Source: Bacteriovoracaceae bacterium
Lineage (GTDB): Bacteria > Bdellovibrionota > Bacteriovoracia > Bacteriovoracales > Bacteriovoracaceae
Reading direction: 5' to 3'
Assembly (NCBI GenBank): GCA_016784965.1
Contig: JADHTQ010000025.1
Coordinates: 1-54,597, forward strand
DNA length: 54,597 nucleotides
Shown here: one piece after another, positions 41,906 to 51,074 of the stretch
Position numbering within the stretch: the stretch's first letter is position 1
Layout of the letters: the number at the start of each line of letters is the position of its first letter
Notes under the pieces: model-generated
What the model was told of the DNA's origin: nothing
The model's database searches: none
The model's input: only the letters and a program-made list of their open reading frames with translations
Position numbers and translations under genes: made by a program

Positions 41906-43546
41906 ATGGGCCATAAATTTCACATTTTTCTAATCATGTTTTTCTTTGTTTGCACCACTAGTGGTTTTTCAAAAGTTAACCTGCAAAATGGTAATTATAG
42001 TTTTACCATGACAGACTTTGCCACCTCAAAAGATGGTAGCACTTTAAATTTTAATAGAGTCTATAATTCAAAATCAACAAAGCTTGATGGAATTTTTGGA
42101 GCAAAGTGGGGTAGTCCACTTGAAACACACCTGGAAGTAACTGTAAATCGCTCAGTAGTTGTCCATGAGTTTGGTAATGGCCTAAAAAAAGAGTATAGAG
42201 ACAGCGACTCTGATGTAAAAGTTATTGTTTCTAAACTTGTTGCAGAACTTAAAAAGCAAGGTAAAGCAATTTCAAAAAAGTTAATGAAAGATCTAGAAAA
42301 AAATGCAGATTTAAGAAATGAATACGCAAAAAAATATTCAGTAATGCCGGGTAAAATTGCAACAGGAGTGAGGTTTTATCTCTCTAATGGTAGTACTAGA
42401 GAATGGGTTCAGCGGACCAAGAGTGGTTATAAAAGAGTGGGACCAGTTAAAGATGATTATTTTACAAGCTCAGGTCTGTTGACAAAATCAAATTACCACA
42501 ATGGATATTCGTTTACCATTCACAGAAGCAAAAGTGGTATGATTGAGAAAGTAGTAGATTCTACTCGCAATATGTTCTTTTTTACTTTTAATTCAGATGG
42601 CCACGTAAAGTGTATTATAATGAGCAAACTTAAGTCTTGTTATGAATATAAAGGCAATGATCTGGTGGGACATACCGATTTTAAGGGCAGGATTTACGTG
42701 TTAAAGTATGACTGGAAAAGTTATCTGACTGAGATAGTTTATGGAAAACAAAAGATGATCACAGTGGCCTATGATGCAAAAACGAGATTTGCAACAAAAG
42801 TTATAGATCACTTAGATGGAAAAGTTGAAACCATGGAATATGGAGATACAGGTCGCTCCAAAATGAAGTACTGGACCGAGTACACTACCAACACCAAAGA
42901 AGGTATTCCTATCCATGAGAAGGTCGTCTACGAATATAAAAAAGATAAGCACGGTAGGCGTTACATCTATAAAGAAAGCAGCACAGCTGGTGACTCAAAA
43001 ACACAAGTGACGTTTAATAAAATGTCACTTCCCATTAAAATCACTGTGGGTGGTAAGTCCACAACTTTTGAGTACAATGACTATGGCCAATTGCTTGTCA
43101 AAAAAATGCATGATGGACGTGCTATTAAGTTTCAGTATAACAAGCAAAATAGAATGAGTCGCATTGAGCACTCTAAAGGCCATGTGATCAACTATACTTA
43201 TCATAAAAATGGACAAATGAAACAAGCAACCCACAGCGATGGTCGAAAAATCACACTACACTACGATAAAGATGTCAAAACTAGGTTAGTTAAAGCAATA
43301 GAAGACAATAAGCAAAGGGGTAAAAATATGTTTACGTTTGCTTATGACGACTTTAACAAAATAAAAGAAGTAGCAGTTAGCAATTTAGGAAAAATAGAGG
43401 TCTCATCAGTTCCAGGAGGAGTGTTAGAGTTTAAAAAAATTCATGCTACCAAGAATGCCAAAAAGCTCAAGCAGGTTGTAAGTCTGGGACTTACAAATAT
43501 TAGTGAGCTTAAAAATCCTGCAGATACAAAAATTTCTTTTAATTAA
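41906..43546 (+). CDS. Short secreted Rhs/YD-repeat protein
   Basis: The 546-aa protein starts at ATG behind AAGGAG. The signal peptide is residues 1-22 (ends GFS). An N-terminal DUF6531-like opening (LNFNRVYNSK, LDGIFGAKWGSP) leads into beta-hairpin repeats. Three consecutive YD-type units at about 387-455 start FEYNDYGQ, FQYNKQNR and YTYHKNGQ, each followed by a DGR or KGH turn. Full Rhs shells are about 1000-1500 aa and carry a self-cleaving DPxGL-like site and a variable toxin tip. Neither is present, and the protein ends KNPADTKISFN. It may form an open or partial shell, or a surface protein. Two secreted-protein genes follow in the same operon. Confidence 0.85.
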   Translation: MGHKFHIFLIMFFFVCTTSGFSKVNLQNGNYSFTMTDFATSKDGSTLNFNRVYNSKSTKLDGIFGAKWGSPLETHLEVTVNRSVVVHEFGNGLKKEYRDSDSDVKVIVSKLVAELKKQGKAISKKLMKDLEKNADLRNEYAKKYSVMPGKIATGVRFYLSNGSTREWVQRTKSGYKRVGPVKDDYFTSSGLLTKSNYHNGYSFTIHRSKSGMIEKVVDSTRNMFFFTFNSDGHVKCIIMSKLKSCYEYKGNDLVGHTDFKGRIYVLKYDWKSYLTEIVYGKQKMITVAYDAKTRFATKVIDHLDGKVETMEYGDTGRSKMKYWTEYTTNTKEGIPIHEKVVYEYKKDKHGRRYIYKESSTAGDSKTQVTFNKMSLPIKITVGGKSTTFEYNDYGQLLVKKMHDGRAIKFQYNKQNRMSRIEHSKGHVINYTYHKNGQMKQATHSDGRKITLHYDKDVKTRLVKAIEDNKQRGKNMFTFAYDDFNKIKEVAVSNLGKIEVSSVPGGVLEFKKIHATKNAKKLKQVVSLGLTNISELKNPADTKISFN

Positions 43547-43556
43547 GGAGTAATAA

Positions 43557-43886
43557 GTGAAACTATTAATTCCAATAATGTGTTTAATGATGGCCAGTTT
43601 TGCCTTCAGTGTGGAAAGTGTTCCAGATCCAACTACAAGTGTACAGACTCCATGTCCTGTACCTGATAGTGACAACGACAATACATCAAGACACGATGCA
43701 ACTGCTAGTGCACATAATCTCGCAGGTGTCAATTCCACTTCCGCGCCAAATGTTGCAACAGCACCAGCAGAAAATTGTGCCACCCCAGATAACAGTCAGG
43801 GAAGTGCTCCAAGAACAACCTCTTCTGAAGCCCCAGTAACAAGTCCTGGAGAGCAACAGGATGATACATCCACTGTGGGTATGTAA
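43557..43886 (+). CDS. Secreted low-complexity Ser/Thr/Ala/Pro-rich protein
   Basis: The 109-aa protein starts at GTG behind AAGGAG (six-base spacing), 10 bp after the Rhs gene. The signal peptide is residues 1-18 (AFS/VES). The mature region is disordered and rich in Ser, Thr, Ala, Pro, Asn and Asp, with only three Cys (TPCPVPDSD, ENCATPDN). It could be a linker-like or glycosylated surface peptide. Antisense frames over it are open only because of its composition. It is probably a co-product of the Rhs operon. Confidence 0.6.
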   Translation: MKLLIPIMCLMMASFAFSVESVPDPTTSVQTPCPVPDSDNDNTSRHDATASAHNLAGVNSTSAPNVATAPAENCATPDNSQGSAPRTTSSEAPVTSPGEQQDDTSTVGM

Positions 43887-43918
43887 TGAATTATAGCTTT
43901 TTAAAGGGAGTATTTAAG

Positions 43919-44593
43919 ATGAAAACAAAATCAATGCTTTTTATTATATTTTTAGTGCTGGGCAGTTTTGTTATAACAACAAACACATCATATGCATGTT
44001 CTAGTGAACTACTTGATAAATGCTGTAGTATGTGGGCAAGGCCTGCATTTATCGCGGGCAATTGTGGAGGATGTAACTGTTATAAAACTAAACCGCGAAC
44101 CACTACTTCAACAAGAGCAACTGGAACAAAAAGTAGGTGTTCAACTTGTGGTACATCGGGCAGGAAAAAACGTTTTCAAGATAGAGGCGGGGCCATCTAT
44201 GATGGCAATGTAAGAGGTGATAGCGGACTGATAGGTCTTGGGCGTGCCACTATCTCTAAGGGAAAACGCATAGGTAGAGCATTTAATCAACTTTGGAATG
44301 ACATTTTAGATCTGGCGGCATTTAACGGTATATCTACTGATGAGTTGACAAAGGGTAGTGCAACAGACCAAGACCATTTAAAAGATGCCCTTAAAAAGGC
44401 CCATAAAAAAGGTAAAATACGCTTAGATGTATATCAAAAAAACCAGTTTTGTATTTCTTCAATTGCCGAAGTCATAAATTTTGGGTCAATGTATAGACCA
44501 GCTAGTGAGAAGCGTGACATTCAGGTGAGTCAATATATGGAAGACGGTAAAAGAAGAACTACCATGTGTGTAAGAAATAAAAAGCGCACATAA
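43919..44593 (+). CDS. Secreted Cys-rich protein of the Rhs operon
   Basis: The protein has 224 aa counted from ATG 43919 with GGGAG eight bases upstream; an ATG at 43886 overlapping the previous stop is the alternative. The signal peptide ends TSYA. Residues about 27-110 hold clustered Cys (CSSELLDKCCSMW, GNCGGCNCYK, RCSTCGTSG), probably disulfides or metal ligands, followed by a Thr/Arg linker. The C-terminal half is soluble and alpha-helical (GRAFNQLWNDILDLAAFNG, LKDALKKAHKKGKIRLDVYQ) with FCISSIAEVINFG and ends MCVRNKKRT. I do not recognise the fold; in this position it could be the effector that accompanies the short Rhs protein. Confidence 0.65.
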   Translation: MKTKSMLFIIFLVLGSFVITTNTSYACSSELLDKCCSMWARPAFIAGNCGGCNCYKTKPRTTTSTRATGTKSRCSTCGTSGRKKRFQDRGGAIYDGNVRGDSGLIGLGRATISKGKRIGRAFNQLWNDILDLAAFNGISTDELTKGSATDQDHLKDALKKAHKKGKIRLDVYQKNQFCISSIAEVINFGSMYRPASEKRDIQVSQYMEDGKRRTTMCVRNKKRT

Positions 44594-44597
44594 TTTT

Positions 44598-46415
44598 TTA
44601 TATACGCCCAACCATTGATTTGGCAATTGTAAAGGCCTTTGGCATCATCGTTTTTGGATTAAAAAACTTGAAAGTCGCACCAGTATTTGCTGTAGTTTGA
44701 ATTTCATCAGAAGCTTCTAGTATGATTGATTTGATATTGGCGGCTAAAAGTTGTGGAAATTTTTCTTTAAGTAGAGTTGCCGCATACGTAATGCCAACTT
44801 GGGAACAAGATGTTCCCCAGTCGCATTTTGGATCAAAGCTCTCTAGGGTGTATACATCTACAAAATCCCCGTAATTTGAATATGGAGCGATTTGAATTTT
44901 GTTATTAATCAGCTGAGCTGATCCTACACATATTATGCGATCATCTGGGCGTTTACTTGCTTCTACATCGGCAAAACAACCAACCTGTTCATCACTGATG
45001 TTGGCCATATCCTCTTGCTGGTTACCTGCTGCCATAACCCACAACCAAGGAGTATTTAAAATTAGATTTGGGCGCCTGAGGTAATATGTTAGTGCATTAG
45101 ACATATCAAACGCGTGTAATGAGGTGGCAAGAATATCTGGAAAATTTTGTGTTATTTCTGAGTCAAGAAGCTGTCTTAGGCCATTTAAAAAAGGATGACT
45201 AACACTGCTAAATCGCCCTAGATCCTCTGGTAGGTTACCCTCTTTATCCATTGACAGTATATTTTTAGTAGACTCTACTTTCCACAATCCAAGATTTAAC
45301 TTATGTTTAGAGCGAATTTGTGGAGAAAATGTGTTTAAAAGGTTGTAAAATCCTGCCAAAACTTTTGTTCCATGGTCAAGTTCCTGTAAGGTAGGTGCCC
45401 ATGGAGATGGGTGTAAGTCAGAGTAGTCAAATGATCTAAGTCTTCCATTTTCACCACTTCCGATATCTTGAGCAAATTCAGGATTAGATAAAAAGTCAAA
45501 TCCACTGTCTACAAATAACACTTTAACAGCATTTGGATCGAGGTTGTTTAAATTTTGTTTTAAAAGTGGCCTTTGATTTCGCACTTTGCGGTAGGTACTT
45601 ATTGCTTGATTATGTGCCATGATAGGAGAGTTTAGAGTCTCTTTTTCATGTAATGCAGTGCGCAGTGGATTCTTCCAAGAAGACAGTAAGTGCAAATCGT
45701 CTCTATGGTCAGGTATTATGCCTTCAAGGGCAAAAGGGTACATATAATCAAAGACAAGTGGCATAGAAGATGTGTCAAAGAGATCATAGTCTTGTATTAT
45801 GCCCATAGTCCAAAAAGCAAAGCTTCTTCCACTTCTTCTTTGACTCTCCTGTTGCTCATTACATCTTTTGGCAAATTTTCTAAGGCCCAACAGGGTTTCA
45901 AGCCTAGGACTGTTACTGAAGTGTTTTAAAAAACCGACTCTTGCATCTATTGCATCAAAAACTTTAGAACCAATTGAATATAGCAGTTTTTGTCTTATGC
46001 TTTTTAAATTGATCAAAGTGTCCAGTTGTTCATCTAAGTATTGGCCTCGACGCAACAGTTTGTTGTTTTCATCAAAAACAAGCTCTACAAGTTGTTCAAC
46101 AGCAGTATTTTGGATATCTAGTTTTCTAGGTAGAGAGTACTGTTTAAAGATTCCAATTTTGGCATTGATCTCATCTATTGGTCTGTAGATTGTCTTTAAA
46201 CAGCCCCAAAACTCTTCGAGCTGTTGATTCATCAGAGTTTGGTCATCTGTCACAGTGTTTGAAATATTAGGGCATGGATCATGATTAAATGGTTGATAGC
46301 TAAATTTATCCATGCAGCGTTCAGTATCTTGCACGCCTGCCAAAGCGTTTAAAATGTAAAAAAATGACAAAATCGTAACTAAGGATTTGGTAAAATAAGT
46401 GATATCGTCGGACAT
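44598..46415 (-). CDS. Exported subtilisin-like (S8) serine peptidase
   Basis: The 605-aa protein starts at ATG with AGGA nine bases upstream. A signal-like hydrophobic segment is at 10-26. Residues 27-295 form a helical N-terminal region that may be a prodomain or inhibitor. The S8 triad pattern follows: VKVLFVDSGFD (Asp303), ELDHGTKVLAGFYN (His348), WVMAAGNQQED (oxyanion Asn465) and WGTSCSQVGITYAA (Ser536). The Ser block lacks the usual GTSxAxP proline but keeps GTS. Spacing is as expected for the family. It is probably an envelope or secreted protease. Its stop is 4 nt from that of the secreted Cys-rich gene. Confidence 0.85.
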   Translation of the reverse strand: MSDDITYFTKSLVTILSFFYILNALAGVQDTERCMDKFSYQPFNHDPCPNISNTVTDDQTLMNQQLEEFWGCLKTIYRPIDEINAKIGIFKQYSLPRKLDIQNTAVEQLVELVFDENNKLLRRGQYLDEQLDTLINLKSIRQKLLYSIGSKVFDAIDARVGFLKHFSNSPRLETLLGLRKFAKRCNEQQESQRRSGRSFAFWTMGIIQDYDLFDTSSMPLVFDYMYPFALEGIIPDHRDDLHLLSSWKNPLRTALHEKETLNSPIMAHNQAISTYRKVRNQRPLLKQNLNNLDPNAVKVLFVDSGFDFLSNPEFAQDIGSGENGRLRSFDYSDLHPSPWAPTLQELDHGTKVLAGFYNLLNTFSPQIRSKHKLNLGLWKVESTKNILSMDKEGNLPEDLGRFSSVSHPFLNGLRQLLDSEITQNFPDILATSLHAFDMSNALTYYLRRPNLILNTPWLWVMAAGNQQEDMANISDEQVGCFADVEASKRPDDRIICVGSAQLINNKIQIAPYSNYGDFVDVYTLESFDPKCDWGTSCSQVGITYAATLLKEKFPQLLAANIKSIILEASDEIQTTANTGATFKFFNPKTMMPKAFTIAKSMVGRI

Positions 46416-46631
46416 TTTTTTGTTTCCTAGTTAGTTATTTTTTATTGAACAAGTAATATATAAAGAATAAAGATTGAGAAATTATTAGAAAATTATTGAG
46501 TAATAATGAATATTTGAACACAATTTAGTGCAAAAGACGCGTCTATTAAACATACCCTATAGTATTACCTAAGATTATCCACTGATATTCCGATGAGTTA
46601 AGTGTAGTTTAAGTTACAAGGGGATAAACAA

Positions 46632-49600
46632 ATGAAATTGAGTAAGATCTATTTATTAATAGCGCTAACAATTAGTATAATCTGCAGTGGATATGCATTT
46701 GAGGAGCAAAGGCCTGTCTATTGCACAGATGAGATGGCAATTGAGTGTACCAACGCTCCAAAAATACTACCCTTAGAAAACTATTCTCTATCCCAAATAA
46801 TAAGAATTGATCAAAGTATTGATCAGCAGATGTTTAAAGAGCAATTATTTGCATTTTCTTTAAGTAGGTTATTCAGGCAAAGAGCAGAGCTTTTAAACAA
46901 CTTTGAGAATTTTAATCCATTTTTGGCACAAGTTAATTATTTTAATGCCTGTGCGGCCCAAGCTGGTATTGCCCCTTATAAAAACGACCTAGATGAGCAG
47001 ATACAAAAGAATAAGAGCAGGGAGCAGGAAAAAAAGATTGCCTTTTTGGCCGGGCATCTGCTGCACGCAATAGATGCTGATAAAAATTGGGATAAGCAGA
47101 TTCCAAAAATTAAAAAGATGGAAAAACAAGTTGAGCAGCTTAAACAAAAAGTAGATGACATTGACGATAAGATTGCAAAACATAGGCAGCAGATTATAAA
47201 AAGAGACAGAGCAAACTGTAAGGGTTATGCCAGAAGTAGAATGCACGCCCACATTCAAGCATTTCGAGTAGCACATTGTGGAATTGACCTAGAGGGAAAA
47301 ATTGCAAGTAAGCTAAAAGACAAAAAAGAACACCTTGCCAAGATCAATTCATTGCAAACAGAGCTTGGGCAACAAAGTGGTGTGCTTAAAAACCCCTACC
47401 TGTGGCAATTTGAAAAGAATAAGTGGTTAAAAGCAATAGATATTGATTTTGAAATGTCTGATTACCAAAAAACGCCGTTTTTTGAGCAGTCCATGGGGAT
47501 GCTAAAAGACAGAGGAAAAAATTTAATAAAAAATATTGAGCGAGTGCGTGCAAGTAATCCTGCCTTGGCCCAGGCCCTCTTAGAAGAGTTTTTAAAAGAA
47601 GATGCTAATAAACAGATCAAAGATAAGATGTTGCAGTTAATTGAAAATCAGACAGCGAAGAAACTTAAAAATTTAAATAGCGGAATCTCTGAGTTGTGCA
47701 CAAAAAGCAATAAAGGAAAAGATCTCTTTAAGTACAAACCTCTCGTTTTAGAATTTTTAAAAAGTCAGGCCCAAGCGGCCAGAGAAATGGGGGAAGAACA
47801 AGCGTTAAAACTAAATCCAAATTTTAAAAAATATCAAGCAGTCCACTGCTCTATGTTGGACAATGCACCCAGTGATGGTGGCAATATGGCAGTCACCTTT
47901 GGAGCAATGGGGGCGGTACTTTTGGGAGCTGCTTTAGCTCCAGTGACTTTGGGTGGGTCACTTGTAATTGCAGGCGCTGGTGGAGCAATTTTAACCGGTA
48001 TGGGCATTAAAGAAACAAATGCACTCTGGAGATCCAAAAATGAACTGGCCGGTTTGGCCCAGGTTGATTTAGTTACCAGGCAAAGGGTACATACTGCGGT
48101 CAAAGATTATCAGTACGGTATGGGAATGACCGCAACAGATATTTTGTTGGGAGTATCTGGGACTGGATCATTTATAAAATCTGCAAAAAAGCTACTTAAA
48201 GGCGGGGCAAAAGGTGGCAAACAGGCCGTAACTGCTGGATCAAAGGTTACAAATGTGGCAGACGCCGCAAGTAGCAGCAAAAAAACCATCAAGATAAGCG
48301 ATGAGCTTCGCAACAATGAAGCAGCAATGAAGCAGACTAACGCTTTTATCGATGAGTATAAAATGCGCTTTGAGCCTACCTCTGTAGCATCAGATGCTAG
48401 TGCTGATCGCTACATTGCCAGAGTAAGGGATGGTTACAAAACCGAGTCTCCTCAAACTATGTGGAGATTAGAAAACCAATTTCAAAAAATGTTAAACGAT
48501 AGTATCTTAGACAAAGAATTAGTTGATGCTTTAAATAATAGGTATCACAAAATGTTTAATGATGAGTTAATACAGGCCTTACAAAAACGTGGAGTAAAGA
48601 TTGAGGGCGTTGATTTTCGAGATTTTAAATCGATTGAAGGGTTGCTGCCAGATGGAGATGTAGCGGGATTATTAGAAGATGTTTCAAATATAACCGGTGC
48701 AAAATTTGAACGAGTTTTGCAGCAAGAGATTCCTGTGGTTTACAATCGACTAAAAGAAGTATGGAAGGGCAATCCCGTGGCCACTCCGTCTGATTGGTTT
48801 ATTGTAGAGTCAATAACAACTAGTGAGGTTGATTCTTTTAATCGTCAGCTTTTAACTAGAATCGCTAAAAAAAGAAGAGGGGGCAATAGAAGAATTGCTC
48901 CAAAAAGAAGAGAACCAAGAGATGGGGTGCCTGAGCGAAGAACTACAGGGGAGAGGAGACAAAACGATCCCGATAGTGCAAGAAAAGTTACAGAGGCCAT
49001 TGCTCAGTGGGGAGACGACTTTGATGAAGCTGAGAGTATTAGAAAATCAATTGTGGGTGGGCTAAAAAGAAAGCAAAAAAGCAAAGGTGTATTTGAAGTT
49101 GTCAAAGGGACAGGTGAGTGGACTATTTCAGAAGGGGCGGCCCATGTTATTCGCAAGGTGACTGATTTTACTTCAAAACAGGAGCGCATCGCTAAAGTGG
49201 CCAAAGAGATGAATGCATCATTTCAGTTAACTGGCAGAAATAAGTTATCGCATGAGCAGATAGAGCAGATGATTTTATTGTTTGATAAGCTGGATGCACT
49301 GACTTTGGGATTACTTAAAAAAGGTGGTATGCCGATAGGCCCCAGTGGGGAATTTATTCAAATGGCAGCTGATGTGAAAATGGCCGGAGCACTTAATGCT
49401 CGTATTGTGGGAGAAGAGCTTATTCGGGATGCTCAAAAAATTGCAAATGCAACTGACCCAACTCAAAAAGCCAAGGCCATCCATGAAGCGTCAAAAAGAG
49501 CAGAAGCATTGGCCACCAAAGAGATGAATAGGGCCAGTGATGGTGTAGAGGATGCACTAGTTGAGACCTTTGGCGCCCAAACTGGAAAACATGTAAAAAG

Positions 49601-50015
49601 TGTCTCCGAAAGTAGCGAGCAGTTCGCCCTTAGGTCGGGAGATGATTCGGTTATTTATTTTGATAAAAACACTAAACTAGAAACCATTCAAACATATGTT
49701 GAGACTGTTGGGAATAAAAAGCTAGGTTATCGAGCAAGGCTTGCCAGTGGAACTACCAAAGATTTGGCGGAAAAAGGTGAAAACGTTTCAAAAGAAATTG
49801 AAAAACTGGCGATGAAAAAATGGGGGCCTAGCTGGCAACAAGATAAAAGAATTGCGTTTGCACTACATTTGAGTAGGCGTGCTGATGGATCAGAGCACGC
49901 GTCTTTAATTCTGGGTGGTAGAGATGTCACACCTCGGCTGCAGCGTGAGTTAGAGCAAATGTTTAGAGGAGTTTCAAGGAATAATAATATTCAGGCAGGA
50001 AGAGTTCTGCCGTAA
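46632..50015 (+). CDS. Very large secreted protein with hydrophobic hairpin, unknown function
   Basis: This 1127-aa protein starts at ATG behind AAGGGG. The signal peptide is residues 1-22 (ends GYA). Long coiled-coil helices fill about 120-270 (KKMEKQVEQLKQKVDDIDDK). A Gly/Ala-rich hydrophobic pair of helices lies at about 418-458 (FGAMGAVLLGAALAPVTLGG then SLVIAGAGGAILTGMG), typical of a membrane-inserting hairpin. The region after 490 is soluble and charged, with a strongly basic stretch near 750-775 (KKRRGGNRRIAPKRREPRDG). The C-terminus from about 990 looks like a separate globular domain (DDSVIYFDKNTKLETIQTYV). The architecture recalls secreted pore-forming or polymorphic effectors, but no catalytic signature is visible. 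Confidence 0.75.
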   Translation: MKLSKIYLLIALTISIICSGYAFEEQRPVYCTDEMAIECTNAPKILPLENYSLSQIIRIDQSIDQQMFKEQLFAFSLSRLFRQRAELLNNFENFNPFLAQVNYFNACAAQAGIAPYKNDLDEQIQKNKSREQEKKIAFLAGHLLHAIDADKNWDKQIPKIKKMEKQVEQLKQKVDDIDDKIAKHRQQIIKRDRANCKGYARSRMHAHIQAFRVAHCGIDLEGKIASKLKDKKEHLAKINSLQTELGQQSGVLKNPYLWQFEKNKWLKAIDIDFEMSDYQKTPFFEQSMGMLKDRGKNLIKNIERVRASNPALAQALLEEFLKEDANKQIKDKMLQLIENQTAKKLKNLNSGISELCTKSNKGKDLFKYKPLVLEFLKSQAQAAREMGEEQALKLNPNFKKYQAVHCSMLDNAPSDGGNMAVTFGAMGAVLLGAALAPVTLGGSLVIAGAGGAILTGMGIKETNALWRSKNELAGLAQVDLVTRQRVHTAVKDYQYGMGMTATDILLGVSGTGSFIKSAKKLLKGGAKGGKQAVTAGSKVTNVADAASSSKKTIKISDELRNNEAAMKQTNAFIDEYKMRFEPTSVASDASADRYIARVRDGYKTESPQTMWRLENQFQKMLNDSILDKELVDALNNRYHKMFNDELIQALQKRGVKIEGVDFRDFKSIEGLLPDGDVAGLLEDVSNITGAKFERVLQQEIPVVYNRLKEVWKGNPVATPSDWFIVESITTSEVDSFNRQLLTRIAKKRRGGNRRIAPKRREPRDGVPERRTTGERRQNDPDSARKVTEAIAQWGDDFDEAESIRKSIVGGLKRKQKSKGVFEVVKGTGEWTISEGAAHVIRKVTDFTSKQERIAKVAKEMNASFQLTGRNKLSHEQIEQMILLFDKLDALTLGLLKKGGMPIGPSGEFIQMAADVKMAGALNARIVGEELIRDAQKIANATDPTQKAKAIHEASKRAEALATKEMNRASDGVEDALVETFGAQTGKHVKSVSESSEQFALRSGDDSVIYFDKNTKLETIQTYVETVGNKKLGYRARLASGTTKDLAEKGENVSKEIEKLAMKKWGPSWQQDKRIAFALHLSRRADGSEHASLILGGRDVTPRLQRELEQMFRGVSRNNNIQAGRVLP

Positions 50016-50018
50016 CTA

Positions 50019-50765
50019 CTAGCGGCGAGCTTTTTTTAGAGCATTTGAAATTCTAATTACTGTCAAGCTTAACTGATCATCTTTTTGCATATGAAGTGCG
50101 GCCTGTTTTGGGGGTAACTTTAAAAAATCTAAAAAGTCTTGTTTACTATCTAAAAAGCTCAAAGAAGAAGCCTCGTTTTTGCCTCCAAGTATTAATTGAT
50201 CCTCAATTAAGTCGTGCCAAGAATATCTATAATCCATATTTAAGTGGTAAACTCCAGAGATGCCAAGCAGTAGTGCAGAGGTGACAGTTAAAGCTATACC
50301 GCTTTGTCTTAGACTTCTTGTCTGAGCTAACGTCTCATCAAACTCCATCTCTGTGGCCGTTGATTGGCGCATTACTGATTGCCAGAAACTTGCTTGCTGC
50401 TTAGACACATCCTTATTAATTATTTGTTGTACTAAGGGTCTAGGTCTTTTATCGAGGATTAATTGAGTGTCTTTTCTTTTTTGTGATAGTCCTTTAACTT
50501 TATTGCTGGTTTTAAATCCTTTCATAAATTGATGGAGAGCGGCCCCACAAGTAGTGGCAGACAAGGCAATCGTAAAGATCAGGGACCAGTTTACTTCATC
50601 TTCTTTTTTGTTTACATAGTTTTGGATGTAAATTAATGATTGGTAGGCGTTTGTATCATCTCTGCGCCTGAGTGTGGCCTTTGTTGGGTTGGCATATACC
50701 ACACTGCATTGAGCGAGCATGATTGCCAAATAGGCCAAATAAATATAGTGCAATTTGTTAAACAT
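50019..50765 (-). CDS. Envelope protein with two to three membrane segments, unknown function
   Basis: The protein has 248 aa counted from the ATG at 50765, the Met with AAGGG four bases upstream; a longer ATG is at 50780. An N-terminal signal-anchor (YIYLAYLAIMLAQCSVVYA) and two later hydrophobic stretches (WSLIFTIALSATTCGAALH and GIALTVTSALLLGISGVYHL) flank charged helices. No motif is recognised. The gene ends 3 nt from the end of the 1127-aa secreted protein gene. Confidence 0.6.
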   Translation of the reverse strand: MFNKLHYIYLAYLAIMLAQCSVVYANPTKATLRRRDDTNAYQSLIYIQNYVNKKEDEVNWSLIFTIALSATTCGAALHQFMKGFKTSNKVKGLSQKRKDTQLILDKRPRPLVQQIINKDVSKQQASFWQSVMRQSTATEMEFDETLAQTRSLRQSGIALTVTSALLLGISGVYHLNMDYRYSWHDLIEDQLILGGKNEASSLSFLDSKQDFLDFLKLPPKQAALHMQKDDQLSLTVIRISNALKKARR

Positions 50766-50814
50766 AATACCCTTACTCATATAATAACATTTACAGCAAT
50801 ATCATGAAGCAATA

Positions 50815-50844
50815 ATCATTAAAATATTAATAAGCATTAATGAT
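50815..50844. repeat. AT-rich inverted repeat in an intergenic region
   Basis: ATCATTAA (50815-50822) and TTAATGAT (50837-50844) form a perfect 8-bp inverted repeat with a 14-bp centre. It is in an intergenic region of about 310 bp (50766-51074) that is otherwise very AT-rich with several ATTAAT copies. It may be an operator for the divergent genes or simply a product of composition. Confidence 0.3.
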
Positions 50845-51002
50845 AAGCACAAGTATTATTAATTTATGTTAATGTTCAATAAATATTAACTACAAATAGT
50901 GTCATCTTGGCTCCTTAGAATTTATTTATGTCGTGATTTTGCATAGATAAAAGATAAATTTCTTACATTTGTAAATTAATTCCAGCAAACATGCAAAAGC
51001 TG

Positions 51003-51032
51003 TTGACCACCCTTTTTGAGATATCTTATTAA
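51003..51032 (+). promoter_or_regulatory. Probable promoter of the small Arg/Cys-rich gene
   Basis: TTGACC (51003-51008) and TATTAA (51027-51032) are separated by 18 bp, and the gene starts at 51075. The match is decent but not perfect. Confidence 0.45.
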
Positions 51033-51074
51033 TTAATTATAACTTTAACATCCGTTAACAAAAGGAGCCTACAG

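Noticed and set aside
43424-43783. Minus-strand ORF over the low-complexity secreted protein
   Set aside because: Composition artefact; no ribosome site, and both plus-strand neighbours have good sites.
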